Source: Prochlorococcus marinus str. MIT 1214 (GTDB lineage Bacteria > Cyanobacteriota > Cyanobacteriia > PCC-6307 > Cyanobiaceae). Taken from it: a stretch of 64,000 nucleotides of DNA. Below are positions 1 to 9,029 of this stretch, one piece after another. The notes beneath the pieces are model-generated. The model saw only the letters and a list, made by a program, of their open reading frames with translations. It had not been told where the DNA came from and made no database searches. Position 1 is the stretch's first letter, and each line of letters starts with the position of its first letter. The stretch is taken from assembly GCF_027359355.1 (NCBI RefSeq), contig NZ_CP114777.1, positions 1,488,001 to 1,552,000 of the forward strand, written 5' to 3'. Both the position numbers and the translations under genes were made by a program.

Positions 1-46
1 TTAAGGAGAAAGTTTTAGAGAACAAAAGTATAGTTTTAATTTATTT

Positions 47-1489
47 TTATCCAACAGAACCCTCCAATTTTAAAGCTAAAAGTTTATCTGCCTCAGATGC
101 AAACTCCATAGGCAATTCATTGAAAACATCACTACAAAATCCACTGACTAACATTGAAACTGATTCCTCGAAATCAATTCCTCTACTTTGTAAGTAAAAA
201 AGTTGATCCTCTGAAATCCTACAAGTACTTGCTTCATGTTCAATATTTGACTGAGGTTGTTTGGATTGGATATATGGGTAAGTATTTGCACTGGCTTTGT
301 CACCGATCAACATAGAGTCACATTGACTGTAATTTCGAGAGCCCTCAGCATTTGGGCTTATAGATACAAGACCTCGATAGCTATTCTTAGATTGTCCAGC
401 ACTGATACCTTTACTTACGATTTTTGATTTTGTATTTTTTCCTATGTGAATCATTTTTGTTCCAGTATCCGCTTTCTGACAATTATTAGTTAGTGCAATT
501 GAATAAAACTCACCAATGGAATTATCTCCTTGTAATACGCAACTTGGATATTTCCATGTAATTGCAGATCCTGTTTCAACTTGAGACCAGCTTATTTTGC
601 TTTTCTTCCCTCTACATTCTCCTCTTTTGGTGACAAAGTTATATATTCCTCCAACCCCCTCCTCATTACCTGCATACCAATTTTGCACGGTTGAATATTT
701 AATAGATGCATTATCGAGTGCAACAAGCTCAACAACAGCAGCATGAAGTGTATTGGTATCAAACATAGGCGCTGTACAGCCCTCTAAGTAACTAACAGAG
801 GAAGACTCTTCTGCGATAATTAAAGTTCGTTCGAATTGACCAGTGTCGCCAGAATTTATTCTAAAATAAGATGATAATTCCATTGGACATTCGACATCTT
901 TGGGTATGTAAACAAACGATCCGTCACTGAAAACTGCAGAATTTAGGGCTGCAAAAAAGTTATCATTTATAGGAACAACTGTACCTAGATATTTCTCAAT
1001 TAAATCTGGATATTCGCTAATAGCTTCACTAATTGAGCAGAATATTACTCCATGTTCAGCTAGTTTTTCTTTGTATGTAGTTGCTATCGAAACACTGTCA
1101 AAGACAGCATCTACAGCTACATTAGATAATCTTTTTTGTTCACTAAGTGGTATTCCAAGCTTTTCAAAAGTTTCAAGTAATTTAGGATCAACTTCATCTA
1201 AACTCTTCTTCTTTATGTCTTGTTTTGGGGCTGCATAATAAATTAGATCCTGATAGTCTACTTTTGAATAAGTTAATCCAGACCAATCAGGTTCTTTCAT
1301 CCTCAACCATTGTTCATAAGCTCTTAAACGAAATTTTAATAAAAAATCTGGTTCATTTTTTTTGGCGGAAATTAACCTAATAACATCTTCATTCAACCCT
1401 TTTGGGATCTTTTCAGTTTCAATTTCAGTTATAAAACCGTATTTATAAGGTTTGGATACAATTTCTTCGACAGTATTAGATTGGGTCAT
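47..1489 (-). CDS. sufB: Fe-S cluster assembly scaffold SufB
   Basis: SufB is the scaffold subunit of the SufBCD complex that builds [Fe-S] clusters in the cytosol; photosystem I creates a heavy demand for these clusters in cyanobacteria. The 480-residue product has the usual SufB length (about 470-495). It carries the typical N-terminal segment, the beta-helix core and the conserved C-terminal region with the QCDSMLIG cysteine motif and the IEHEAS histidine motif, which in E. coli SufB correspond to functionally required residues. The ATG start is followed by the expected MTQSNTVEE-type N-terminus. Other suf genes (sufC, sufD, sufS) are expected just left of the window edge, because they normally follow sufB, but this cannot be seen here. 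The gene is preceded by a 477-base spacer. Recognition of the family is secure. Confidence 0.97.
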   Translation of the reverse strand: MTQSNTVEEIVSKPYKYGFITEIETEKIPKGLNEDVIRLISAKKNEPDFLLKFRLRAYEQWLRMKEPDWSGLTYSKVDYQDLIYYAAPKQDIKKKSLDEVDPKLLETFEKLGIPLSEQKRLSNVAVDAVFDSVSIATTYKEKLAEHGVIFCSISEAISEYPDLIEKYLGTVVPINDNFFAALNSAVFSDGSFVYIPKDVECPMELSSYFRINSGDTGQFERTLIIAEESSSVSYLEGCTAPMFDTNTLHAAVVELVALDNASIKYSTVQNWYAGNEEGVGGIYNFVTKRGECRGKKSKISWSQVETGSAITWKYPSCVLQGDNSIGEFYSIALTNNCQKADTGTKMIHIGKNTKSKIVSKGISAGQSKNSYRGLVSISPNAEGSRNYSQCDSMLIGDKASANTYPYIQSKQPQSNIEHEASTCRISEDQLFYLQSRGIDFEESVSMLVSGFCSDVFNELPMEFASEADKLLALKLEGSVG

Positions 1490-1966
1490 TTTATTTTGAT
1501 TAAATCAAGTCGTAGTAGTTTTTATTTATGAAAAGTTTGGCTTTTATGATCCAAGATAATCTTCAATTATGACATCTTGGGTTCATCATTTGATCAGAGT
1601 GTTTTGATAGTTGGATCTCAAATAGCATTCTAAGTCAAATCAAGGGGGAAAACCTAGTGTTACGAAAGTAGTTTTCTTCTCCTATTACCATAAGCCAAAA
1701 TGCTTCCAATCGTTTCCAGTTCTAATTGTGCTGGAATAAACTCTTAATTTTTTTTCATTTCGTAAAAGATTTTTTAATGTATACAAATAGCTATCTCAAT
1801 CCCTATTAATACAGTAGATTGCATTTATCAATTCCTGTTTTGGACTTTTAATAGTTAATGAATGAATATCTTTCCCTTCTTTATCAGTGGAAACAAATAA
1901 GATCAAACCTCTTTAAATATAAATTTTCTTTTAAACTTTACACATAAGAGATGCGCTTGCTGCCAG
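1490..1966. other. 477-base spacer between sufB and a hypothetical gene
   Basis: This is the divergent intergenic region between sufB (minus) and the next plus-strand gene. I see only short open frames and no recognisable RNA gene. In many cyanobacteria the repressor gene sufR sits divergently next to sufB; no sufR reading frame is present here. The spacer presumably holds both promoters. Several AT-rich -10-like hexamers occur, but none stands out enough to call. Confidence 0.5.
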
Positions 1967-2329
1967 ATGATGGAATCTACTTTTGACGATAGTTCTAAAA
2001 ATAGTCCTTTAAGTCAAGCAGATATCAATTTGATCGCATTAACTAACCTTTCAGCTAGTGAAAAGCATCATTTAAGGATGCTTGCACATTGCTTGCAATG
2101 TTTTAAATCAATGAGTAATGAAAATCCAAGAGGTTTGATTCCTGTGAAGGAAGAATGGCTTGAATGGTGCTTGAAGAATCCAATTATGATGAAAGATGAC
2201 GAGTTTGTGCAGGTTATGTTCGAGCAATTTTCTGGAGCAGCTACTCAGCTTGAAAGATTGGCAAATGATTTAAAAGTTGCTCCATTGGATTTGACATTGA
2301 GAAATTTAATCGACGTATATGAGGTTTGA
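1967..2329 (+). CDS. conserved hypothetical protein, 120 aa
   Basis: I do not recognise a named domain. The product is 120 residues, soluble, mildly acidic and probably mostly alpha-helical. It has a Leu/Met/Cys-rich helix near residues 30-50 (AHCLQCFKSM) and a C-terminal helix ending in NLIDVYEV. Two adjacent ATG codons (1967 and 1970) could serve as start. The gene stands alone between the long sufB spacer and an intrinsic terminator at 2389-2426, so it is probably a monocistronic unit. Proximity to sufB might suggest a link to Fe-S metabolism, but that is only positional. Coding is supported by length and neighbours, not by family recognition. Confidence 0.7.
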   Translation: MMESTFDDSSKNSPLSQADINLIALTNLSASEKHHLRMLAHCLQCFKSMSNENPRGLIPVKEEWLEWCLKNPIMMKDDEFVQVMFEQFSGAATQLERLANDLKVAPLDLTLRNLIDVYEV

Positions 2330-2388
2330 AATCTTTCTATTCCCTAGATGCTAAAAAATTTATTTGAAGTGGGTGATCCCAAAGAAAA

Positions 2389-2426
2389 AAGTCTTCGAAT
2401 TTTGAAAAAACCGAAGACTTTTTTTT
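2389..2426 (+). terminator. intrinsic terminator after the 120-aa gene
   Basis: A perfect 9-base inverted repeat, AAGTCTTCG (2389-2397) and CGAAGACTT (2412-2420), encloses a 14-base loop. It is followed directly by T residues to 2426. This is the clearest rho-independent terminator in the window. Confidence 0.85.
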
Positions 2427-2628
2427 GATTGCCTTTGAAATTATTTTTTTTGTTGGAAATTCGTGGATTGGTAATGAACTCCTGGTTTTTAGTCATGGCA
2501 ACGCTTTTTGTCTTTAGATACCACTTTTTGATCTCTTCTTGGAGTCAGTAGATGCTGACCACATCAACGAGAAGAGCACATTTCATCACATACTTATCCC
2601 ACTGATCCCAAACAAAAAATGGAGGTTT

Positions 2629-3714
2629 ATGGGCGTGACTTTTGATCAAGAATCCCTGTCACGTTTAACACTTCGTCAGCTTCGTATTAAAGCTAGTGAA
2701 TTAGGTATTCCACTTTATAGTAGAAAATCAAAGGCTGATTTAGTTAAGGGAGTTTTTCTCTACCAAGAAAAAAAGGAATTAGAAAAAGAGTTGCTCAACA
2801 ATAAAGTCCAACAATCTAGCGAAACTGGATACTCAAGTTCTTTAGAGACCAAAGTTGTTTTTCTTCCTCGTGATCCCGAGTGGGCATATGTATTTTGGGA
2901 GATATCAGATGCTGATCGTTCTAATGCTCAAAAGGAAGGAGCTATTAGACTTTGTTTGCGCTTAGCTGATGTCACTAATAAAAATAATGGAGAAGCTAAT
3001 CCTGGAACTCTTCAAGAAGTTGTTGTTGATAGTCACAGTACCGAGTGGTACTTACCTATTCCTTTAGGTGGAAGAGATTATAAGGTTGAACTCGGTTATA
3101 GAATTGGTCATAAATGGATGTCACTTGCTCATTCATCTTCAGCCAAAGTACCTTCACTGCATCCAAGTGAACAAGTTCTTGATCAATTTGTTCCTTTTAG
3201 CTTGGAAGCCCCAGTTAGGTCCTCTGATTCTAGTATAGAAAGTTTTGATTCAGAACAACCAGATAGTGGTTTGCATGAGCGCTTATATCAATCAGCGACA
3301 ACAAAATTTAGAACTCGAAGAGTTGGTTCAGAAGAATTCCAAGAGGGTGTTCCAGGAGATCTAAATGTAAACAATGAATCTGGTAGTGGGCTTTGGGCTA
3401 GTGGCTTGAATGAATCTGGTATTGGAGGAGTTCCTCAAGCACGTTCTTTTTGGTTAGTTGCTGATGCTGAATTAATTGTTTATGGAGCTACTGATCCCTC
3501 AGCTCAATTGTTTATCGAAGATGAAGAGGTTCCATTAGCAAATGATGGCACTTTTAGATTGCAAGTTCCATTCAGAGACGGTGTTCAGAACTATTCAATC
3601 AAAGCGATAGATAAAGATGGGGTTGATTCAAGGAACATAACAATGAAATTCGAAAGAGTTACCCCAGTTGATAATACTAATCCAAATGCAAAAGCTGAAT
3701 CAGAATGGTTTTAA
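2629..3714 (+). CDS. DUF4912 protein with N-terminal SAP/Rho_N-like helix pair
   Basis: The 361-residue product begins with a short helix-extended-helix segment (about residues 6-32, SRLTLRQLRIKASELGI) resembling the SAP/Rho N-terminal nucleic-acid-binding motif. A linker follows, then a DUF4912 domain (PRDPEWAYVFWEIS near residue 82), then a low-complexity Ser/Gly/Glu-rich stretch and a C-terminal Ig-like beta segment (SFWLVADAELIVYGATDPSA). The role is unknown; DUF4912 proteins are common in cyanobacteria. I chose the ATG at 2629, preceded by GGAGG, because this start begins directly before the helix motif. An in-frame TTG at 2539 would add 30 residues with no recognisable content. The upstream terminator and downstream small gene suggest its own promoter. 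Confidence 0.8.
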   Translation: MGVTFDQESLSRLTLRQLRIKASELGIPLYSRKSKADLVKGVFLYQEKKELEKELLNNKVQQSSETGYSSSLETKVVFLPRDPEWAYVFWEISDADRSNAQKEGAIRLCLRLADVTNKNNGEANPGTLQEVVVDSHSTEWYLPIPLGGRDYKVELGYRIGHKWMSLAHSSSAKVPSLHPSEQVLDQFVPFSLEAPVRSSDSSIESFDSEQPDSGLHERLYQSATTKFRTRRVGSEEFQEGVPGDLNVNNESGSGLWASGLNESGIGGVPQARSFWLVADAELIVYGATDPSAQLFIEDEEVPLANDGTFRLQVPFRDGVQNYSIKAIDKDGVDSRNITMKFERVTPVDNTNPNAKAESEWF

Positions 3715-3733
3715 ATTTACTTCCACTTAATCA

Positions 3734-3904
3734 ATGGTTCGCTTAATTGTTGCTTTTACTCCATTAGTAGGTGCTATTGCTTTTCCTTTATTAATTCCTA
3801 CTACGATTGAGCGTTTAGGACTTGGTCCGGGTGTATTAAGTGCGTTGATATTAAGTACTCTTTGGTTCATTGCAATGCTTCGTACTTCTGAAATGCCTCA
3901 CTGA
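3734..3904 (+). CDS. small membrane protein, 56 aa
   Basis: This short frame reads MVRLIVAFTPLVGAIAFPLL, then a Pro/Thr/Gly linker with IERLGLGPG, then a second hydrophobic helix (LSALILSTLWFIAML) and a polar tail ending EMPH. The composition fits two transmembrane helices, as in many small thylakoid subunits. It lies 19 bases after the DUF4912 gene and 65 bases before the phosphohexomutase gene. I do not recognise it as a named photosystem, cytochrome or NDH subunit. The balanced codon use and membrane-protein pattern make it a likely real gene rather than chance. Confidence 0.65.
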   Translation: MVRLIVAFTPLVGAIAFPLLIPTTIERLGLGPGVLSALILSTLWFIAMLRTSEMPH

Positions 3905-3969
3905 ATTCAAAGTGATGTCATTTTGATTTTCGATTCATTTTTTATATCATTCACTAATTTATTTTCAAA

Positions 3970-5619
3970 GTGTTTTCTTCAGAATTTAGCCAACTTACAG
4001 TTAAGTTAAACTCACCTTTTACTGATCAGAAACCAGGTACTTCTGGATTAAGAAAAAGTACTTTGCAGTTCGAAGAACTTCATTACCTTGAGAGTTTTAT
4101 AGAGTCAATCCTGAGTTCGCTCCCTGGGGTGGAAGGAGGTGTTTTGGTTGTGGGAGGTGATGGTAGATATGGCAATAAAAGAGCGATTGATATCATTATT
4201 CGGATGGCGGCCGCACATGGAATTCAAAGAGTAATTACAACTGTAGACGGGATTCTGTCAACTCCTGCGGCTTCTAATTTGATTAGAGTTAATAAAGCAA
4301 TAGGTGGAATTATTTTATCTGCTAGTCATAATCCAGGTGGTCCTCAAGGAGATTTTGGAGTCAAGCTCAATGGCTCAAATGGAGGCCCTGCATCCGAATC
4401 TTTAACTCAAGAAATTTATAATTACTCAAAGAATCTTAAAGAATATAAGATCATAGAATGTCAATCAAATAAGTCTTATTCACCTGGAAAATATCAATTA
4501 GCTTCCATGGTTGTTGAGATAATTGATGGAATAGAAGATTACTTAGATTTAATGAAACAAATATTTGATTTTGATTTGATTAGTTCATATATCAACAAAG
4601 ATTTTCCGATCGTTTTTGATGCATTAAATGCTGTTACAGGGCCATATGCAAAGCGTCTTTTTGTTGATTATTTAGGAGCTGATGCAGAAACAGTAAGGAA
4701 TGGAATACCTTTGGAAGATTTTGGAGGTCTTCATCCTGATCCAAATTTGACTTATGCAAAAGATCTTGCCGATTTGCTTTTGAAAGGCAATTTATTTTCC
4801 TTCGGAGCAGCATGTGATGGCGATGGCGATAGAAATATGATTTTAGGACGTGGTTGCTTTGTAAATCCTAGTGATAGCCTTGCTATTTTAGCCGCGAATT
4901 ATGATTGTGTGCCAGGGTATGCCAAAGGTTTATCTGGTGTTGCTCGTTCTATGCCCACGAGTTCAGCGGTAGATGTTGTAGCAAAACATTTAGGCATAAA
5001 TTGCTTTGAAACCCCTACTGGATGGAAATTCTTCGGCAATCTTTTGGACGCGAATCAAATTACTCTGTGTGGAGAAGAGAGCTTTGGGACTGGAAGTGAT
5101 CATGTAAGAGAGAAAGATGGATTGTGGGCTGTTCTCTTTTGGTTGCAGATACTTGCGACCAAGAAAAAGTCTGTCTCTGAGATAATGAGAAATCATTGGC
5201 TATTTTTTGGTCGTCATTATTATTCTCGTCACGATTATGAATCTATTCCATCTGAAGTTGCAAATTCTTTGTATTCCAGATTGAGCAATATGCTTCCCAC
5301 TTTAAAAGATCAATCTTTTGCTGAAAGGATAGTGAAAAATGCTGATGATTTTAGCTATACAGATCCAGTTGATGGTTCAATTACTCTTAATCAGGGCTTG
5401 AGAATTTTATTAGATGATGGTAGTCGAGTGTTAGTGCGACTTTCTGGTACCGGTACCCAAGGAGCTACTTTGAGAGTTTACTTTGAAAGCTTTGTTCCAA
5501 GTGATGGTGATATCACTCAAGATCCTCAGTTAGCCTTGGATCCTTTAATTAAAAGTATTGATTCTCTAGCTGAGATTTCAAAACGAACAGGCATGTCCGC
5601 TCCGACAGTTATTACCTAG
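3970..5619 (+). CDS. pgm: phosphoglucomutase / alpha-D-phosphohexomutase
   Basis: The enzyme interconverts glucose-1-phosphate and glucose-6-phosphate in the cytosol, linking glycogen and nucleotide sugars to central carbon metabolism. All four superfamily signatures are visible in the 549 residues: the substrate-loop KPGTSGLRK (21-29); the phosphoserine motif SASHNPGG, with the catalytic Ser at about 119; the metal-binding CDGDGDRN loop near 283; the sugar-binding GEESFGTGSDH near 370; and the phosphate-binding RLSGTGTQGATLRVY near the C-terminus. Length matches the roughly 545-residue PGM type used in cyanobacteria. The start is GTG. It is the first large gene of a plus-strand run and may be co-transcribed with the AAA ATPase gene 87 bases downstream. 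Confidence 0.96.
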   Translation: MFSSEFSQLTVKLNSPFTDQKPGTSGLRKSTLQFEELHYLESFIESILSSLPGVEGGVLVVGGDGRYGNKRAIDIIIRMAAAHGIQRVITTVDGILSTPAASNLIRVNKAIGGIILSASHNPGGPQGDFGVKLNGSNGGPASESLTQEIYNYSKNLKEYKIIECQSNKSYSPGKYQLASMVVEIIDGIEDYLDLMKQIFDFDLISSYINKDFPIVFDALNAVTGPYAKRLFVDYLGADAETVRNGIPLEDFGGLHPDPNLTYAKDLADLLLKGNLFSFGAACDGDGDRNMILGRGCFVNPSDSLAILAANYDCVPGYAKGLSGVARSMPTSSAVDVVAKHLGINCFETPTGWKFFGNLLDANQITLCGEESFGTGSDHVREKDGLWAVLFWLQILATKKKSVSEIMRNHWLFFGRHYYSRHDYESIPSEVANSLYSRLSNMLPTLKDQSFAERIVKNADDFSYTDPVDGSITLNQGLRILLDDGSRVLVRLSGTGTQGATLRVYFESFVPSDGDITQDPQLALDPLIKSIDSLAEISKRTGMSAPTVIT

Positions 5620-5706
5620 ATCAAAAATCTTCTAATTTGAAATCATCAAAACAACTTTATAAGTATTTTTTTGCTTTTAGAGTAAAAATATGTTTGTTTA
5701 CCAGTT

Positions 5707-7914
5707 TTGGCTAAAGATCTGTTTGCTTTTAATGGTGAACAGCTAATTCAGAATAATGCTCCTTTAGCTGATCGCCTACGGCCTAAAACACTTGACGAAT
5801 TTGTGGGTCAAGATCACATTCTTGCTCAAGGACGTTTATTAAGACGCTCAATTGTTGCTGATAAAGTAGGCAATTTATTGCTTTATGGACCACCAGGAGT
5901 TGGTAAGACTACTTTGGCTAGGATTATCGCCTCAAATACCTTATCTCATTTTAGTGTTGTAAATGCTGCCTTGGCTGGCATCAAGGATTTGAGATCTGAG
6001 ATTGAGTCTGCATTAGATAGATTAAATAAATATGGTAAACGCACGATTTTATTTGTTGATGAGGTTCATAGATTTAATACGGCTCAACAAGATGCCTTAT
6101 TACCTTGGGTGGAAAATGGAACTTTGACTCTTATTGGGGCAACTACGGAAAATCCATATTTTGAAGTTAATAAAGCTTTGGTCAGCAGATCTAGACTATT
6201 TCGTTTAAATAGTTTGAATTCAAAAGCGTTACATCAATTGCTGCAAAGAGCTTTGAGCGATACGGAAAGGGGGTATGGGTTGAAATTAATCAATTTATCT
6301 AGTGAAGCTGCGGATCATTTGGTTGATGTGTCTAATGGTGATGCACGGGTTCTGCTTAATGCGCTTGAACTTGCTGTAGAAAGCACTATTGCAAATCAAG
6401 ATAGTTCGATATGTATTGATCTCAATATTGCTGAGGATTCAATTCAAGAACGAGCGGTTTTATATGACAAACAAGGTGATGCTCATTTTGATACGATCAG
6501 CGCTTTTATAAAGTCATTACGAGGCTCGGATCCAGATGCGGCATTGTTTTGGCTGGCTCGAATGTTGGAGGCTGGAGAAAATCCACGCTTCATTTTTAGA
6601 CGTATGCTCATCGCTGCAGGAGAGGATATTGGTCTCGCTGATCCCAATGCAATTGTCATAGTTGAGTCATGCGCAGCGGCTTTTGATCGAATAGGTTTGC
6701 CAGAGGGGATTTACCCACTAGCTCAGGCAACCTTGTACTTAGCTGCCACTGAGAAAAGCAATAGTGTGAAGGGTATTTTTAAGGCAGTTCAGAAAGTTAA
6801 AGATTCCCAAAAGCAAAATGTTCCGTCTCATCTTAAAGATGCAAACCGAGATCAAGAAGCATTTGGAGATGGCCTGGGTTACAGCTATCCTCACTCATTT
6901 TCAAAAAATTGGGTACCTCAGCAATATTTACCAGATAGTTTGCTACAAGAGAATTTTTGGGAGCCAACTGAACATGGATGGGAAGGTCAAAGACGATCTC
7001 TTTTGAATGAGAGACGATCTGAACAGATAGCTTCACTAATTGAAGTTGAGAAACAAAATCCTTTAACTATTACATCTGGAAAAGTTGATAGTGACTTGGA
7101 GAAATGGTTATCTCGCCAAGTTTGGCAAGAGGGGGAACGATTAAAAAACTTGATGACTAAATTATGGTCGGGTATTACTTGGAGAAAAAATCATAGAGTT
7201 TTAGTCTTAACACCTAGTTCTTTGCTTTGGTCTTTAAAGCCTTTAAGAGAGGCATCTGAAGGGGGAGTTGTTTTGGCTGTTTCAGAAGATAATCATCCAA
7301 GGTTATTAGCTGAATTAGAAGTTTTAGCTCCTATGGTGCGACCTATTTTAATTGATTCAACTTTTGACTCAATTAAAAAATTAGAACACAATCTCAAATT
7401 TGAGGTGATTGGAGGAAGGATTCCATGGAAAGTATTTTCTGAAATAAATTTTTCGGAATTGTGGCCGATTCTTACTGAAAAATGTACAGAGAATGCAGAA
7501 TTAAGTTTAATTCTAAGTAATCCATCCTCTGGTCCTGCACTTTCTCTAAAGGAAAGCTTAGAAACTTATAGCAATAATAAAAATAACGATTTTTTATTAT
7601 TAGATAATTTAATTTGCAAAGAATTGGAGTGGTTGCACAAACAAGATTATAAAAAGAAATTTATTCTACAATTAGAAAAATTAGGCTGGAATATTTCTTT
7701 TGAAGAATGGACTGAGTTTGTATATCAAAAAGTTGATAGTTCTACAATTAAAAGATGGCTTAATGAAGGAAGTGAATATCGAGAAATCATTCTAAAAAAT
7801 TGTAAGGAAGAAACATTAGATCGATTGCAGAAATTATTTAAAAGATTGGAAGGCCAGACTATAAAACAAAAACTTCTACATACTAAATATCTTGCTAAAA
7901 GAATAATTAATTAA
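5707..7914 (+). CDS. RarA/MgsA-type AAA ATPase fused to a C-terminal domain
   Basis: The N-terminal part (about residues 1-430) is a RarA/MgsA replication-fork AAA+ ATPase. It has Walker A GPPGVGKTT (61-69), Walker B ILFVDEVHRF (about 114-123), a sensor region GATTENPYFEVN and the C-terminal helical tetramerisation part with GEDIGLADP. RarA proteins act at stalled replication forks with the clamp loader and SSB. The remaining roughly 300 residues are an unknown extension that is also found in cyanobacterial homologues annotated as RarA/unknown-domain fusions. It contains a Rossmann-like segment (HRVLVLTPSSLLW ... GGVVLAVSEDN) resembling a methyltransferase fold without a convincing SAM-binding glycine loop. 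The start is TTG. The 3' end overlaps the convergent PPTase gene by 8 bases. Confidence 0.92.
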   Translation: MAKDLFAFNGEQLIQNNAPLADRLRPKTLDEFVGQDHILAQGRLLRRSIVADKVGNLLLYGPPGVGKTTLARIIASNTLSHFSVVNAALAGIKDLRSEIESALDRLNKYGKRTILFVDEVHRFNTAQQDALLPWVENGTLTLIGATTENPYFEVNKALVSRSRLFRLNSLNSKALHQLLQRALSDTERGYGLKLINLSSEAADHLVDVSNGDARVLLNALELAVESTIANQDSSICIDLNIAEDSIQERAVLYDKQGDAHFDTISAFIKSLRGSDPDAALFWLARMLEAGENPRFIFRRMLIAAGEDIGLADPNAIVIVESCAAAFDRIGLPEGIYPLAQATLYLAATEKSNSVKGIFKAVQKVKDSQKQNVPSHLKDANRDQEAFGDGLGYSYPHSFSKNWVPQQYLPDSLLQENFWEPTEHGWEGQRRSLLNERRSEQIASLIEVEKQNPLTITSGKVDSDLEKWLSRQVWQEGERLKNLMTKLWSGITWRKNHRVLVLTPSSLLWSLKPLREASEGGVVLAVSEDNHPRLLAELEVLAPMVRPILIDSTFDSIKKLEHNLKFEVIGGRIPWKVFSEINFSELWPILTEKCTENAELSLILSNPSSGPALSLKESLETYSNNKNNDFLLLDNLICKELEWLHKQDYKKKFILQLEKLGWNISFEEWTEFVYQKVDSSTIKRWLNEGSEYREIILKNCKEETLDRLQKLFKRLEGQTIKQKLLHTKYLAKRIIN

Positions 7915-8563
7915 GGCAAATTATTGGTTCTATTGTTACGGAGTCTTCATCTAATGCAATCGCATAAGTCCACTGATCATGAATTCGTTCGTAAATTTTT
8001 ACTCTGTGTCCAAGTCTTTTATGATATGCAAATAATGATTTATTTTCCCAAATCCATTGATTGATATTAGTTGCTATTTTTCCACTTTGCCATTTAATTG
8101 CGGCTTCTTTTACAACCCATCTTTTTAGTACTAGTTCTTTAGCTTGACTTGGCGTTAAATATTCTATTTCGCTATTTTCATCTTGAGTGAAAAAGCGTTT
8201 GGACAATTTATGAGCTTGAAACTGTCTATCCTTTCTTTCAATATCTACACCAATTTTTGTTGAAGACCATCCTATTAATAACGCATCAGAACAATGGCTC
8301 ATACTGATATGACCCAATCCATCTGCTAATAAAGGTGGTTTCCCAGGATCGGCTTTAAGAGGGATCTCCAGAGGTTTTAAGCCAGTCATGTTCGACATGA
8401 CATGTCTTAGGCAGCCTCTAGAAAAGTGGTAATTCAATGCTCTCCTTGGGGTTAAATTGTTAACCCATTTTTTCTCTTCGCTGCTTATGGGTAAAAGTTT
8501 TGATGGCATCAAAAAAAGCCAAAGACCTAGTACGCTTTTATTGTTTATTTGAGTAGTAATCAT
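7907..8563 (-). CDS. 4'-phosphopantetheinyl transferase (HetI/Sfp family)
   Basis: The enzyme transfers phosphopantetheine from CoA to acyl carrier proteins; in picocyanobacteria a single Sfp-type enzyme is thought to serve the fatty-acid ACP. Signatures are visible: HISMSHCSDALLIGW, the metal-binding IGVDIERKDR, and KRWVVKEAAIKW, the conserved WxxKEA-type helix. I place the start at the ATG whose complement is 8561-8563, giving 218 residues. A GTG at 8599 would add 12 residues (KSGAESPIQRV region) and run 38 bases into the divergent bcp gene. With the chosen start, the start codons of this gene and bcp overlap within one CATG. The 3' end overlaps the RarA-fusion gene. Confidence 0.88.
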   Translation of the reverse strand: MITTQINNKSVLGLWLFLMPSKLLPISSEEKKWVNNLTPRRALNYHFSRGCLRHVMSNMTGLKPLEIPLKADPGKPPLLADGLGHISMSHCSDALLIGWSSTKIGVDIERKDRQFQAHKLSKRFFTQDENSEIEYLTPSQAKELVLKRWVVKEAAIKWQSGKIATNINQWIWENKSLFAYHKRLGHRVKIYERIHDQWTYAIALDEDSVTIEPIICLN

Positions 8564-9029
8564 GACTCTCTGTATAGGCGATTCTGCACCAGATTTCACT
8601 CTCCCTAATCAAGATGGTGTTGATACCAGTCTCTCATCATTCAAAGGGTCAAGAGTTGTAATTTATTTTTATCCAAAAGATGATACTCCTGGCTGCACTA
8701 AGGAAGCTTGCAGCTTTAGAGATAGTTGGGACCTTTTTGAATCAAACAATATTAAAGTTTTAGGTATTAGTAAGGATGCCTCTAAATCGCATATAAAATT
8801 CATTGATAAACATAAACTGCCATTTATACTTTTAACTGATAATGAGCCTTGTCCTGTTGCGGCATCATACGAAAGTTATGGCTTGAAGAAATTTATGGGT
8901 AGAGAGTATTATGGAATGATGAGACATACTTTCGTTATAGATAAAGATGGGGAAATAGAATTAATCTATTTAAAAGTAAAATCAGCAAATATGGCTAATC
9001 AAATTTTAAATGATCTTAAATTGAATTAA
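8562..9029 (+). CDS. bcp: thioredoxin-dependent peroxiredoxin (Bcp/PrxQ)
   Basis: A peroxiredoxin Q that reduces hydrogen peroxide and alkyl peroxides using thioredoxin. The 155 residues begin in the family style (GDSAPDFTLPNQDG). They hold the peroxidatic site in DDTPGCTKEAC with peroxidatic Cys45 and resolving Cys50, five residues apart as in PrxQ, then SFRD. Later motifs include GISKDASKSHIKF and the RHTFVIDKDG strand. The ATG at 8562 overlaps the start codon of the divergent PPTase gene, so its promoter must lie inside that gene. The last 14 bases overlap the convergent coaX gene. The assignment is secure. Confidence 0.96.
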   Translation: MTLCIGDSAPDFTLPNQDGVDTSLSSFKGSRVVIYFYPKDDTPGCTKEACSFRDSWDLFESNNIKVLGISKDASKSHIKFIDKHKLPFILLTDNEPCPVAASYESYGLKKFMGREYYGMMRHTFVIDKDGEIELIYLKVKSANMANQILNDLKLN

